This document shows positions 1 to 13,438 of a stretch of 64,000 bases of DNA, piece by piece. The stretch comes from Mixophyes australis (Eukaryota > Chordata > Amphibia > Anura > Limnodynastidae), in contig JAVHZZ010000003.1 in NCBI GenBank assembly GCA_036250195.1, positions 32,828,335 through 32,892,334 of the forward strand, in the 5' to 3' direction. A program made the translations under genes and the position numbers. The first letter of the stretch is position 1. Every line of letters begins with the position of its first letter. A model generated the notes under the pieces. The model had not been told where the DNA came from. It ran no database searches and saw only the letters and a program-made list of their open reading frames with translations.

Positions 1-1464
1 TAGCCATGTCTTTATATTATAAGGAAATCTAATTTTTAAAACCTCCCCCCATCCAGGAGGTAACACAAAGCTGTTTTCTGGATAAAATTATTTTCAATTC
101 AGGGAGTGCAGGAGGAGAGCTAAAGTGAAAAAGAAAGTCCTATAAAACGATGTCTGAAAAGCACAGAATGAAACCAGAAGCAAGTCATAGGGTGGTGTGT
201 ACAAGCCAATAAATCAAAGTCAGCTGAAGGTAGAAAGCCTCTTTGTTATTTGCCTTTATTTAAGTTACTTCCACACAAACACCTACACCACTAATCGCAC
301 GTTTCAGAAACGGAAGCATCTATGAATAATTTGTGTCCTCTTTGACGTTGCACCTTTTTAGTGCTAAAAATTATTTTGTTATTTTTTCCTGCATATAATT
401 TTTGTTCTTTTTTTTCCCTATTATTTTCTGCACATTTGGAAACCACCATTGCGGAAAAACTTACTTATGGCTGCAAATCCCTTTAGCCAATAAAATTTGA
501 ATCTAGTCGCCCCTTAAACACTGGCAACACTTGTGGTTATTTAATTCGCCATTTACGACGGTTTAGATAAATGAATCCCAAATCACTACTTGTTAAAAAT
601 ACCTGCCTCCCCCCAATAACAATAATTAGTTTGGATCCAATTAAATTGTGTGCATTGCACATTCATATTGCCAATAACATGAGTGTGCGAGTTTGGTGTT
701 TCAGCCAAATGTCCTGGATCATCTACCCATGTTTGGCTGCAATGCGGACGAATATTTTCCCATGTGTAGGTTTCAGAAGATGTTTAAAAAAAATGTTATC
801 TAAAAGAAAAGCTAAAATTTATCAGCCAGGTTCACTATTTAATCAGATTGTTCTTTGTGTTTGTGTCGAGCTGACAGATCGCAATCTGTTATGTTTCCTG
901 TTCTAAACATCTCTGTTTACCTTTTCTCAGATGCATCTGCTTTAATTTCTGAAAAGATCTTTCTATTAGACTTAATAAAATCATTGTGTGTGTGTCGTTA
1001 CCGTTAGTAACTTTGCTTTTCTTTTAGACCTAACTGTCTTGAAATTGCCTTGTGTTAACCCAAAAATGATTGGATAGGCACAATCTGATTGGAATTGGAT
1101 TTGATTGGGTTGGCACTAAAATTTGTTCAGCCAGTGATCCCATTATCGGTTGTTTGGGGCTGTCAACTGACTATGTGGTACCATGTGGTATGCCGCCTAC
1201 AATCACGTCATTCTGTCCAACAGCCATACAATCAAATCTGTTTAGTTGGACTATGCATGTGAGTGGCCAAACTGACCTCAATACCAACCAACCAGATTGC
1301 CAAGTGTGGGGCCGGTTTATCCTACTTTACTATGTGCCCAAGGGCTGTATTTACTGTATAGGCAAATGTGGCGCATGCATAGGGCAGTAATCTTCAATGG
1401 GCATCATATGAAAGGTTTTATTGTTATTTTATTTACTTTTTTATTACTGCTTTTCTCTATAAAT

Positions 1465-1467
<3 letters not shown>
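1..1467. other. Intron of RUNX2, no gene seen
   Basis: AT-rich intronic sequence. Short open frames here show no recognisable domain. A stretch at about 1065-1320 is built of repeated tgattgga and tgattggg words with an inverted partner near 1225-1305 and may be a decayed interspersed element; a similar style appears at 44655-44830. I see nothing functional. Confidence 0.5.
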
Positions 1468-1511
<44 letters not shown>

Positions 1512-1527
1512 TGTATATATATATATT
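1468..1527. repeat. (TA)n microsatellite
   Basis: About 60 bp of nearly pure TA dinucleotides, interrupted once by ctg near 1511. It gives short Tyr/Ile-repeat open frames on both strands that are not genes. Confidence 0.95.
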
Positions 1528-2443
1528 TATAAATTAACTTAATTCTGTCCATACTGTATTCAAAACAAAAAAGGACTAAAATCAGAAACTGAAGGTTGAG
1601 TATTGACGTGTGTTGCAGCAGTGTAAGAAGTAGATTAAAACTTTTACACCTTACTGAATCTTCCATAACTTCAACACGTCCTGAATTATCTGTTGCTAAA
1701 AGAGAGAATGGGGGTACCACACACTAAACCTTGTCCGATTGGGCCACTGTCAGAGATTTGACCTGTGACCTCTTGAAGATAAAGTTCCGTAGAACGCGTG
1801 CTCTTTGTGAGAGCTTGTGAGCACAATTTATCCTAGGACCTAGAAAAACAAAAGATATTCTCCTTGTTACTATATCGACTCGAGGCTTTGGCTGGCTTCC
1901 CAAGTAGCAATTTTAATATTTTAGAAGGAGGGAAAAGGGGCAGACATAAGCGCTAGCAGGCTTTTCACGCATGGGAGATGAAGAAAGCCTCTTTTGATGG
2001 AGGGTAATTACGTCCAAACAGAACTGACCCCCCACTCCCTTTGATTCTTATGATCTTAACGTAGGAAAAACAGGGATTTTTCCCTTCTCTTTGAAGCAGG
2101 CAGGAAGATTGAAGATTCTTCCCCGTCTGGTGGAGAGATAGGCCCATACTTGTCTTCTTATACTTCAGTGCACTTCTTATATTGCAGGCCACAGTCACAG
2201 AACATGCAACCTTACTAACTACTGGGAACTTCAATCACTCTCAGAGGCCCCAGTATCCCGTCTCCAGTTATCTCTCCTCCTGACAGTTGCTGACAGTGGT
2301 CTTGGATATATAATGGTTTAATAAACCACGTCAGACACAGTAATCTGCAAAGTTCTAGATTCACAAAGTCTGCAGCAAAAATTCTTCATCAGTAAAATAA
2401 CTGATAATATTTCATTACATTGACTGATCGTATAGGCTGCAGT
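1528..2443. other. Intron of RUNX2, no feature seen
   Basis: Apparently unique sequence between two microsatellites. No splice-bounded coding homology, RNA gene or clear repeat was recognised. Confidence 0.5.
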
Positions 2444-2539
2444 CATCTATCTATCTATTTATCTATCTATCTATCTTTCTCCTATCTATCTATCTATCTA
2501 TCTTTCTCCTATCTATCTATCTATCTATCTATCTTTCTC

Positions 2540-2593
<54 letters not shown>

Positions 2594-2605
2594 CCTATCT
2601 ATCTA

Positions 2606-2666
<61 letters not shown>

Positions 2667-2807
2667 CCTATCTATCTATCTATCTCTCTATCTTTCTCCT
2701 ATCTATCTATATCTATCTATCTACCTATCTAATATCTAGCTCATATCTATGTCTCTATCTTTCTCCTATCTATCTATCTATCTTTCTCCTATCTATCTAT
2801 ATTTCTC

Positions 2808-2845
<38 letters not shown>

Positions 2846-2846
2846 C

Positions 2847-2892
<46 letters not shown>

Positions 2893-2900
2893 CCTATCTG

Positions 2901-2943
<43 letters not shown>

Positions 2944-3059
2944 CCTATCTCTCTATCTTTCTTCTATCTATCCTTCTATCTATCTATCTATCTATCTATC
3001 TAATATCTAGCTCATATCTATCTCTCTATCTTTCTCCTATCTATCTATCTATCTATCTA
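2444..3059. repeat. (CTAT)n tetranucleotide array with ctttctcctat interruptions
   Basis: About 615 bp of CTAT repeats broken at intervals by ctttctcctat and by two copies of taatatctagctcatatcta (around 2728 and 3000). The recurring interruptions show that the array grew partly by duplicating longer segments, not only by single-unit slippage. The Tyr-Leu-Ser-Ile open frame over it is a by-product. Confidence 0.95.
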
Positions 3060-3620
3060 CAATATATACATACACACATTCACATTTAGTGTAATATAAG
3101 ATATGTGAAATGTGAAAGCAACAGAGAGATTTAGATAGGCTACTTGTAACACCAAATATTAGGCAAATAGAGTAGCTGAGTGTGCACTCAATGGAGATAA
3201 ACATGTTTTTAAGGTTTAGTGAACTTACTATTATTATTTTTTTTTTAAATATTATTGTATTTGTACATTAAACATATGAATCTGTCTACAAGAGTGCTTC
3301 AGTGATGTTGCTTCCTCCTAGTGAGTGGATAGGCTGTATTACTCACTGTGGAAGGTTCATTATGTTTACAGATGTCACTGGAAGCAGAGTCACCAGTTGC
3401 CTGTATAAAGGTACAAGCAGTCATTATGGCAAAACCTACAATTAAACCACTTTCCATCAAGTGAAATGAATGACAGAGTTCCGTCATATTAACTCCTAGA
3501 AAAGATATTTCACATTTATTTTTTTGATGAGAATGTTTCTTCAGTCACTTATATATTTCATTGGTCCCCAATAAAGGACAGTACTGAGTGACTGTTATAT
3601 GAGCTAGGCACACAGCATGG
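3060..3620. other. Intron of RUNX2, no feature seen
   Basis: Short unique stretch between two tandem arrays. It holds a T-rich tract near 3236-3250 and no recognisable coding or repeat family. Confidence 0.5.
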
Positions 3621-5214
3621 GTGTGGTGATGATGGATGATGATATCTGTAAAGTGTATGAGTGTGGTGATGATGACATCTGTAAAGTGTATGAGTGTGGT
3701 GATGATGATGACATCTGTAAAGTGTATGAGTGTGGTGATGATGATATCTGTAAAGAGTGTGAGTATGGTGATGATGACATAGTGCATGAGTGTGATGATG
3801 ATGAGATCTGTAAAGTGTGTGAGTGTGGTGATGATGATGACATCTGTAAAGTTTGTGAGTATGGTGATGATGACAGTGCATAAGTGTGATGATGATGACA
3901 TCTGTAAAGAGTGTGAGTGTGATGATGACAGCTGTAAAGTGTATGAGTATGGTGATGATGACATCTGTAAAGTGTGTGAGTGTGATGATGAAAATGACAT
4001 CTGTAAAGTGTGTGAGTGTGGTGATGATGACATCTGTAAAGTGTGCGAGTGTGATGATGATGACATCATCTGTAAAGTGTGCGTGTGTGATGATGATGAC
4101 ATCTGTAAAGTGCATGAGTGTGATGATGATGACATCTGTAAAGAGTGTGAGTGTGATGATGACAGCTGTAAAGTGTATGAGTATGGTGATGATGACATCT
4201 GTAAAGTGTGTGAGTGTGATGATGAAAATGACATCTGTAAAGTGTGTGAGTGTGGTGATGATGACATCTGTAAAGTGTATGAGTGTGGTGATGATGACAA
4301 TGTAAAGAGTGTGAGTATGGTGATGATGACATAGTGCATAAGTGTGATGATGATGACATCTGTAAAGTGTGCGAGTGTGGTGATGATGACAATGTAAAGA
4401 GTGTGAGTATGGTGATGATGACATAGTGCATAAGTGTGATGATGATGACATCTGTAAAGTGTGCGAGTGTGATGATGATGACATCTGTAAAGTGTATGAG
4501 TGTGGTGATGATGACATCTGTAAAGTGTATGAGTGTGGTGATGATGATGATGACATCTGTAAAGAGTGTGAGTGTGATGATGACAGCTGTAAAGTGTATG
4601 AGTATGGTGATGATGACATCTGTAAAGTGTGCGAGTGTGATGATGATGATATCTGTAAAGTGTATGAGTGTGGTAATGATGACATCTGTAAAGAGTGTGA
4701 GTATGGTGATGATGACATAGTGCATGAGTGTGATGATGATGATGATGACATCTGTAAAGTGTGTGAGTGTGATGATGACAGCTGTAAAGTGTATGAGTGT
4801 GGTGGTGATGATGATGATGACATCTGTAAAGAGTGTGAGTATGGTGATGATGACATAGTGCATGAGTGTGATGATGATGACATCTGTAAAGTGTGTGATT
4901 GTGATGATGACAGCTGTAAAGTGTATGAGTGTGGTGATGATGACATCTGTAAAGTGTATGAGTGTGGTGATAATGATGATGACATCTGTAAAGAGTGTGA
5001 GTATGGTGATGATGAAATAGTGCATGAGTGTGATGATGATGACATCTGTAAAGTGTGTGAGTGTGGTGGTGATGATGACATCTGTAAAGTGTATGTGTGG
5101 TGATGATGACATCTGTAAAGTGTGTGAGTGTGGTGGTGATGATGACATCTGTAAAGTGTGTGTGTGGTGATGATGACATCTGTAAAGTGTGTGAGTGTGG
5201 TGATGATGACATCT
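3621..5214. repeat. GAT-rich minisatellite, about 33-bp period with 3-bp length steps
   Basis: About 1.6 kb of tandem units built from gatgatgacatctgtaaag followed by tgtatgagtgtggt or tgtgtgagtgtgat. The modal unit is 33 bp; variants differ mainly by added or lost GAT triplets and by agctgt for atctgt. Because length changes come in threes, frames stay open for hundreds of codons: a DDDICKVYECG-like 11-residue repeat on the plus strand and His/Thr/Ser-rich frames of over 550 codons on the minus strand. No signal peptide, splice site or homology suggests a real protein. Confidence 0.95.
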
Positions 5215-7895
5215 GTATAAGTCATGTTTTTCTCAGCTGTGTTCCATTTCTGCTGTCTTCTTCCATCTGAAAGATACTTGTAGTGTGAAGCTGGACTAAT
5301 AAACATCTCTGTGCACCCTTCTGTCTGTCACTGCTGCTGGCAGATTGATACAGAAAACCTTTCTACTTATATCTTACATTGTCCTTAATGAAAGCACCCT
5401 GTCAAGTAGCCAGGGCCAGTGAGAGGGTAATGGGTGCCACTCTTGCACCCTTTCCACTTTTTTTATCTTGTGTGGGAGCGGGAGCAGCAGGAAGAGGAGG
5501 GGGATATAGGAGTCATTTCTGCCTGTGATGCTGCTTGCTGCTGCTCCACAAAGTCAGCGAGGAGCAGCAGCAAACATAATTTAATCACTAATAATTAAAA
5601 TCTGTAAATGAGCGACATGATGTCACTTCTTCACCAGCACTGGGGTTAGCAGAGTAGTACAAAGTTGTAATGAAATACAGTAATTCCCAACATTTCACTG
5701 CAAAAAAAGTTAGGAAATATTGACAAGTCCCCCAAGTAATACCAGATTCACCCAGACCAAGCTCGATATTTGAATTTACGCCCAGTAAGGGTTAACCTCC
5801 CCTCTCCGCGCAGTGGAAATCTGGACCATTGGGAGTTGTGTATAATACAGTGGGGTCTAGGAGTAGATGTGATACAGTTGATCACTGCAAAGATGACGCT
5901 GTGGCTCGGTGGGAAGTCTAGAACAGCCTAAAGGAGATCTGTGCAGAGCCAGCAGCAGAACGCGGCATCCTGGTGGTAGCCGGTTCTTCTAACCAGGAAC
6001 AGAAGCATCTTCATACATCAGTTGACTGTTTGTTGAGTCAGAGCTTCCCGCCCACATCTTCCTGTCTTAAAACAGTTTGCAGAAGTCTCTGTGACAGTAA
6101 TAACCGTCATATATCTAACAGATTACAACTGTCAGTGAGCCTGGCCTGCAGTCACTTCCATGTAGCCAGACTTGTCATTGTTTTGGTGCCGAGTAATCCC
6201 AGCTCCTCGTGAGAGATTGTTTCTCACCATCTTGCATACAACAAGTAAATGAATAATAAGTGTAAGAAGCAGGGTTGCCAATATTTACTGATAATCAATA
6301 AAAAATGTTCTGACATTTTCATCCATCAGTAAGAAGAAAAATAGAGGTCAGTAAAAAAAAAACAACTTGTCACCCTTTATTATACTGCATATATATAACA
6401 TTATAATTAGACCCTGACATGTCCCATGTATCACTGCTGATTCCTCTTTGTTCTGGGATAATAGCCTATTTCTGCTTTTCGCACTTATTTACAAAATGTA
6501 GCCTGGCATGATTAACTTAAGCTTCATAATCTCTTTAGGTTACTCAACCTTAAGAATTTCTATTTTTTTAGATGTCAAAACTAATCTTGCCCAGGTATTT
6601 GCAATCCGAAAATAAGTGAGAAAAGCAGAAGTGTACTATAACCACCCATGAAAAGTTGACATGTAGACCAGCTTGAGCGTGTCATGTCAAAAGGGGGCTG
6701 TTTTTAAACTTTTTATTAAAACTTTTATCTAGTAACTGAAATAACCATGGGAGAGATAGTAAGCAAACCACTGCGTTACCAATAGTCGATGCACGGCCTC
6801 CTGTTCTCACCAATAGTATGTTAGACGCATTGGCCAGGACGGTTTAATAGGAAGTAATTATATTGACCACTTGGTGAAGCAATCTCATGAGGGGAGTTTC
6901 AGTTCGGCGAGAGGGGCTCCACGGAGGCACATTGCACCAATGTTATGGTAAGAATGTCCGCTCATCTTCTCTCACACCCCATAGAGGTGTGTAGAAAATG
7001 TGCGGAAATTCCTACCGCAATGGCCAGCAATGTGCACTGCGGACAACGCGGTGATGTCTGCGCGCCACAACGTCGGCAGTTGAATCTCCTTCATAATGAA
7101 ATATCATCGTAGCCACACAGTTTGTGGCGAGTTCAGTTAGCCATGAGGTCCCTTAGGAATCCTGTGGGATGTGTTCCTGTGCAGAAATACCGGAATTACG
7201 GTACACGAAACATCGCTTTGCTCGCACCTCTGTGTTACAAAATAGATGTGTCCACTGTAGATAACTAAGGCACTTTAACTTCTTCATCTTAATTTACCAT
7301 CTACAGGGTATCTATTAAAAAGCTGTAATAAATTAGACATTTCTGGCATCCATGGCAGAAATATGTGAGATTAAACTACTCTCTAAACACAACTGATTCA
7401 TCATGTTACTGCCTTTATTCATATATAGCATATGTTATATTGTCCAGCGTCATTCATAGCCTGATATTTGTTGTACCTTAGCATGTTTTCTACAGTTTTT
7501 TCTGTATCGTTCCCACGTCTTTCATTTTTGGAATACAAATTTAATTATAGATCCACAGCCCGTCCCAAATAGGACAGCACATTCTTAATATACAGTATCA
7601 ACAAAGATTATTTCATTCCCAATCAGTATTATTACAATCCCCAAGGATAAAATTACCTGTAGTACTACCAAAGTGGAACATCCTCCACGTTTATACAATT
7701 CCTCTAGGAAGAAAATGTTGATGTTTTGGAAAAGTAAATGACACAATAGGAACTTTGGTGTCATTGTTGTTTGCTTGATACATTATTTTCCATTTGGTAA
7801 TTAATGGGTCACTTGATTCTTATTTACCCCCCAGTTTCGAAAGTGATTATCTGTCACAAATGGAAAAATGTTACATTTTAATTTTCTAACTCCAA
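5215..7895. other. Intron of RUNX2, mostly unique sequence
   Basis: About 2.7 kb with no convincing gene or repeat family. Contents are an A/T-rich stretch at 6290-6370 and moderately GC-rich unique DNA at 6890-7230. Short open frames lack homology I can recognise. A regulatory element could lie here but nothing in the sequence alone shows it. Confidence 0.45.
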
Positions 7896-8197
7896 TCAAA
7901 AATTATTTTGCCTAATTAAAATCACTATGATGAGTACTGCAATATACTAGAATAACAACGACAGGTAGATTGTGAGTAACTGATGGTCCTTAGCAACCAA
8001 CTGGAGACTGCCAGTTGTTTCTATGGTAACAGATGTTGCTAAGGAAGGTCATTTATTTACAAACTATGTTAAATGCCAGTCACAGTGTGTTTCTGAGGTA
8101 TCAATTGGCAATTTCAGGCAGAAATCCTATTTTAAGTTAAGATTTATTCCAGTAAGGACTCAGCAAAGTGATTTTAATTAGGAAAAATAATTATTCA
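7896..8197. mobile_element. Candidate MITE with about 30-bp terminal inverted repeats, next to the Runt exon
   Basis: The left end at 7896-7926 contains gcctaattaaaatcact; the right end at 8167-8197 contains agtgattttaattagga, its near-perfect complement, extended by AT-rich sequence on both sides. Inside is a second hairpin: ccttagcaaccaactgg near 7988 against ccagttgtttctatgg and gttgctaagg near 8011-8043. The size of about 300 bp and lack of coding content fit a non-autonomous DNA transposon. The family is not identified and no clean target duplication was seen. Confidence 0.6.
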
Positions 8198-8331
8198 GCG
8201 GTGTTACTATTTAATATTAATTGATCCACAATGTAGTTGCAATATAGCTATCACACTGTTGTGTATCATTAGCAAAGTGATAAGTTTGAATAGTGAGATT
8301 TGTAAGATCATTGTACGTTTTGGTCTTTTAG

Positions 8332-9456
<1,125 letters not shown>

Positions 9457-9790
9457 GGGCCTGATTCATTAAGGAACTTAAATTAAGAAGTTTCTTATTT
9501 AAGTCTCCTGGACAAAACCATGTTACAATGCAAGGGGTGCAAACTAGTTTTCTGTTTTGCACATAAGTTAAATACTGTCTGTTTTTTCATGTAGCACACA
9601 AATACTTGATAGCTTATTTGTACACTGAAATTTAAAGTTGATATTTGTGTGCTACATGAAAAAACAGTCAGTATTTAACTTATGTGCAAAACAGAAAACT
9701 AATTTGCACCCCTTGCATTGTAACATGGTTTTGTCCAGGAGACTTAAATAAGAAACTTCTTAATTTAAGTTCCTTAATGAATCGGGCCCC
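9457..9790. mobile_element. Palindromic MITE, about 334 bp
   Basis: Nearly full-length inverted repeat. The left arm begins gggcctgattcattaagg and the right arm ends ccttaatgaatcgggccc. Matching inner blocks include caaggggtgcaaacta with ttgcaccccttg, and gtagcacacaaatact with atatttgtgtgctac. The central loop is around 9610-9640. It has no coding potential beyond short chance frames. A single-stranded transcript of the intron would fold here into a hairpin of about 150 bp. The family is unknown; a non-autonomous DNA transposon is most likely. Confidence 0.85.
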
Positions 9791-9864
9791 AAGTATTAAT
9801 AATAAGTTAAGGGTATTTGTTTTTGTCTATCCATATCAGAGGTTCTCATGGGTAGCTTCATCAC

Positions 9865-10020
9865 ACCTTCTAAATAGGAAAAGTGGAGGTGTTGCCCATA
9901 GCAACCAATCAGATTCTAGCTATCATGTATGTAGTACATTCTAGAACACAATAGCTAGAATCTGATTGGTTGCTATGGACAACATCTCTACTCTTCCTTT
10001 ATTGAATATTTGATAAATCG
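9865..10020. mobile_element. CCAAT-type palindromic MITE
   Basis: Arms carry gttgcccatagcaaccaatc and gattggttgctatgg around a short centre at about 9928-9948. The same core (gcaaccaatcagattctagc) recurs at 11412, 26430, 34520, 56710 and 62409, showing an interspersed family with several subfamilies. Ends are diverged in this copy. Confidence 0.8.
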
Positions 10021-11411
10021 AAAAACTAGTGAATAAACCTATAGGGAGCCATCCAGAGCCTGCTACGACTGGTTACTGAAGACACATCACATGATATGTT
10101 CATTTTTAATATTGGATCCTCCTGTATTTCGGTTTAGTGATCCTTTCTGGTATGTGAATTACGAGTGCTATCGAACTTGTAGACATAGATCACTCATCAC
10201 CTGCCCTCAGTGGGGGCACTTTATTACTTGAACCAATGAGAATGCAGCTTGTGAATGCATTAGGAACTGAGGCGTGTAGCTCTCTGTAATGCTTGAAGTA
10301 TGTTACCTTCTGAAAGGGGATTTCTAAGTGTATCTGGATATTAAACATCCCCAATAATTGTCCTGTTTTAAGTCCTGATTTTCATGGTGAATGTGGGCGA
10401 AGCTTTGGAATTTGTGGGCATTGCCACATCCATTTGGGGTGTGGTTGGTGATTTAGGGGTATGTTCCAGGCATGGCCTGGAAGGATTAGGGGCATTGCTT
10501 AAAGTGCCCCGATTTATTTTTTCAATCGTAAAGGGAGAGAGAGAAGTAGGCTTCACTGCAGAATAAAACCTCAGAACTACTACTACTTATTTGCACTGCA
10601 GTAGACTTGTGGACATTACCCAGAAACCAATGCTGTGTGTTATCTCCTCACCCCGAGTTATGTTATTCATATCTACTTGTTGAAACTGCCACTTGGATAG
10701 CAATTATCTCATTGGCTGGTAGCGGAAATAATTGCTTGATTTGTGGAATTAGCAGTAATTACCATGGTTGGATGCAGCTAAATGAACCAGGTTTCCTTAC
10801 ATTATGTCTGGTTATGTCAAATATTTCGCTGAAAACTCCGCTCTTCACGGGTAACACAAGGCAGCTTTTGTGAGGACACGAGATAGCAGATTACAGAGTG
10901 TCAGGGCGACTCCATAAGGTCAATTGCTCAGAATTGCGAATAAATATTTATATTCCGTTGATAAGACTGGAAAAATATTTTAAAACAAAATGATTTATGC
11001 AAGACAGATAATAGTAATGCAAATTAACGCGTATTAATGCTTGAAACAAATTAATAATAAAGTAAAACAATTCCTTACCGCTGGTTTAGGTAACCTGTGG
11101 AATTCTAACTTGTGGAACAACAAGTCCCAGCATACTCCACAATAGTTGGAGAGCTGCAGATTGTCTTTCGAAGCTTTAGAATATGGTAATGTCATTGCTT
11201 GCCTGAATAGAAAAGAAAAGAAAGTTAAATGGACATGACGTGTGAAAAACAAAAATCTTAAGTGATTTAAAATTGGTTAATGTAGAATTCCACATTCCTG
11301 ATTTGGGCCAATGGAAATCTATAAATATAGGTGATTATATTCACTGATTAGAAATAGTATGGTCTATAGCCAGTCGGGGAGTCTGTGACTGACCCCCATA
11401 ATAGAGACAAA
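10021..11411. other. RUNX2 intron, no gene seen
   Basis: Unique-looking sequence. The stretch at about 10360-10500 (tgtcctgttttaagtcctg, then Gly/Val-rich short frames) resembles fragments near 23640, 36290 and 52320 sharing a 'gtcccgattt' word, perhaps one decayed repeat family. No coding exon was recognised. Confidence 0.4.
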
Positions 11412-11585
11412 GGGGCCCATTTATCAAGCCTTCTAAAAAGGAAACGTGGATGTGTTTCCCCTAGCAACCAATTAGATTCTAGCTAGTACTTTCTAGAATG
11501 TACTAGATAATTGATAGCTAGAATCTGATTGGTTGCTATAGGCAACATCTCCACTTATCCTTTTTAGATGGTTTGATAAATCTAT
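11412..11585. mobile_element. CCAAT-type palindromic MITE
   Basis: Begins ggggcccatttatcaagcc and ends near gtttgataaatctattcc. The inner arms agcaaccaattagattctag and ctagaatctgattggttgct pair around tactttctagaatgtac. It belongs to the same superfamily as the elements at 9865 and 56710, with subfamily-specific ends. Confidence 0.8.
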
Positions 11586-13438
11586 TCCAAAGTATTGAAT
11601 AGGATTATATGATTGTTTCTTCCTACGGGTGTGTTTCCGTGCATGGACTCCCCCCATATTCGTTACATGGGCGTGAGACAGACATTGACCACTGTGCAAT
11701 GTTCTTCTCACATTGGTTCAGAATTCTAAAACAGAGCAGAAAACCTTCATTTGATTTGATTCAGAACACTAATTACAGAATGTTAGCCCGATATTTAAAA
11801 GCACAGAAAAGGAAGATAGTTTTTAATGACAGTGTCCTTTTTACTATCGTGGCGTAACCACCTGCATAATTGTGATCTTTATGTGATGATTATTTCATTA
11901 TTTTCTTGTTCGACTTTCATTCAACTGCTTGTTAAATTTCGAATTAACAACAATATGTTTTTATTAAGGATGAGGATTTCTAAATATGATTTTTTTCCTC
12001 ACACAGTAAAACAGTAACATTTACATTTAAACGGCATGTAAACAAATCACAGATGTTTGCAAAGATCATCTAATGAGGTATACAATAATATGCATCCTCT
12101 AATAGCGATACTCATTTCAATAATATTGACGATATTACTTTTACTCCACCTGCAAATACTTTGCTTTCTCCCGATTTTACTCTACTTTCAGTCATATCTT
12201 TATATCATCAGGCAGACTTGTTTATTTGCATATGACATAGGGATACCACACACCTCTGTTGTTCTCCCTGCATTGGGTACGGCTGTATTCAGAGAGCTGC
12301 TTTGTGTTGTATAACAAAGTAATCAGATAATGATATGACATGACTGAAAAGCACAGGAGGAGCATAGGAAGAAGAAGCCGTGTATTCAGTAAAAGTTGTA
12401 GAAGGGTATGAACACACAATAAATTCATATTATTAGCGGGTGGACATCATCTTTTGATGGGGGGGGAGGGGTTTAATTCTGCAGGAAGTGCCGCAGGAAA
12501 ATCCCATGGAGACCCTGCTCATTTTTTCTCGCACCTCACGGGGGGGTCTATAGTAGAATACTGCTGAATCTATCTCTTTTATGGTGTAGGCATCAGTTAT
12601 AAGCTGCCAGCAAATGAGAGAGGGGGTATACACTATAAATATACAAAGAAACCAACAAAAACTCCACACAAATGATCAGAGCCACGCCCACCTTCAAAAC
12701 AGCAGATTTCAATTAGTATTGTACATGCCAAACTATTTTCATCTTGACATATAGACACAGAAAGACTCAACTCCCTGGACATATAGATGTTGGACGAGAA
12801 AGAGGAGCGCCCGGATCTCGGCGTTTTCCAAGAACATTAAAAAAAAAAGAAACAAAATAGGAGAGGGCTTTTGTGAGAGTGGGATGTCTAATGTAAAACA
12901 ACACATCTTCAATACATGCAGGACGGCCGATATGATCAAAAAGGCTGCAAGCAACGAATACTGCGAACAGCCAAATGTAGCAATTCTACTTACATGCCTG
13001 CTAAATAATTGCCCATGCAATAAATATATGAAAGCATTAAGTATATAAATAACCATTTTATAATGAGACCAACGCCATGTTCATGACTAATGTCTCGTTC
13101 GCTCCCATGAGCTGACCCTCTCCTGATAGTTTCTTTATAATAGAGATAACTATCTGGGCTGAGTTTAGTATGGGGAGTGCACATGTCTGATTGTGATTGG
13201 TCAGGCCCGCTAACCAGTCAGAATCATTCAGAGTTCTGAAACACTCAGCGCTAAAGCTTGGAACCTGGATCCAGGTGTACACTAAAATGCATTTGACATG
13301 CGGTTGTTTGACTTTCGCTGGGGTGGTCATTGGTGGTCACTCGCATTTAATGGAGCAGGGCTCATTTGGAATGGAATAATCACATTGTGAGTTTGTATGT
13401 AATAATTGGAAACACTGGTTTTCATATCCAGACCCATA
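11586..13438. other. RUNX2 intron, no gene seen
   Basis: About 1.85 kb of mostly unique sequence with a G-run at 12459-12471 and an A-run at 12838-12848. Open frames here are short and unlike known domains. Confidence 0.45.

Noticed and set aside
2420..3010. 196-codon Tyr-Leu-Ser-Ile frame, and a similar one at 49551-50006
   Set aside because: Direct translation of CTAT repeats.
3545..5306. Open frames of 555 and 582 codons on the minus strand, rich in His, Ser and Thr
   Set aside because: They lie on the GAT-rich minisatellite (plus short flanks) and change only with repeat units; no homology, splice or promoter signal.
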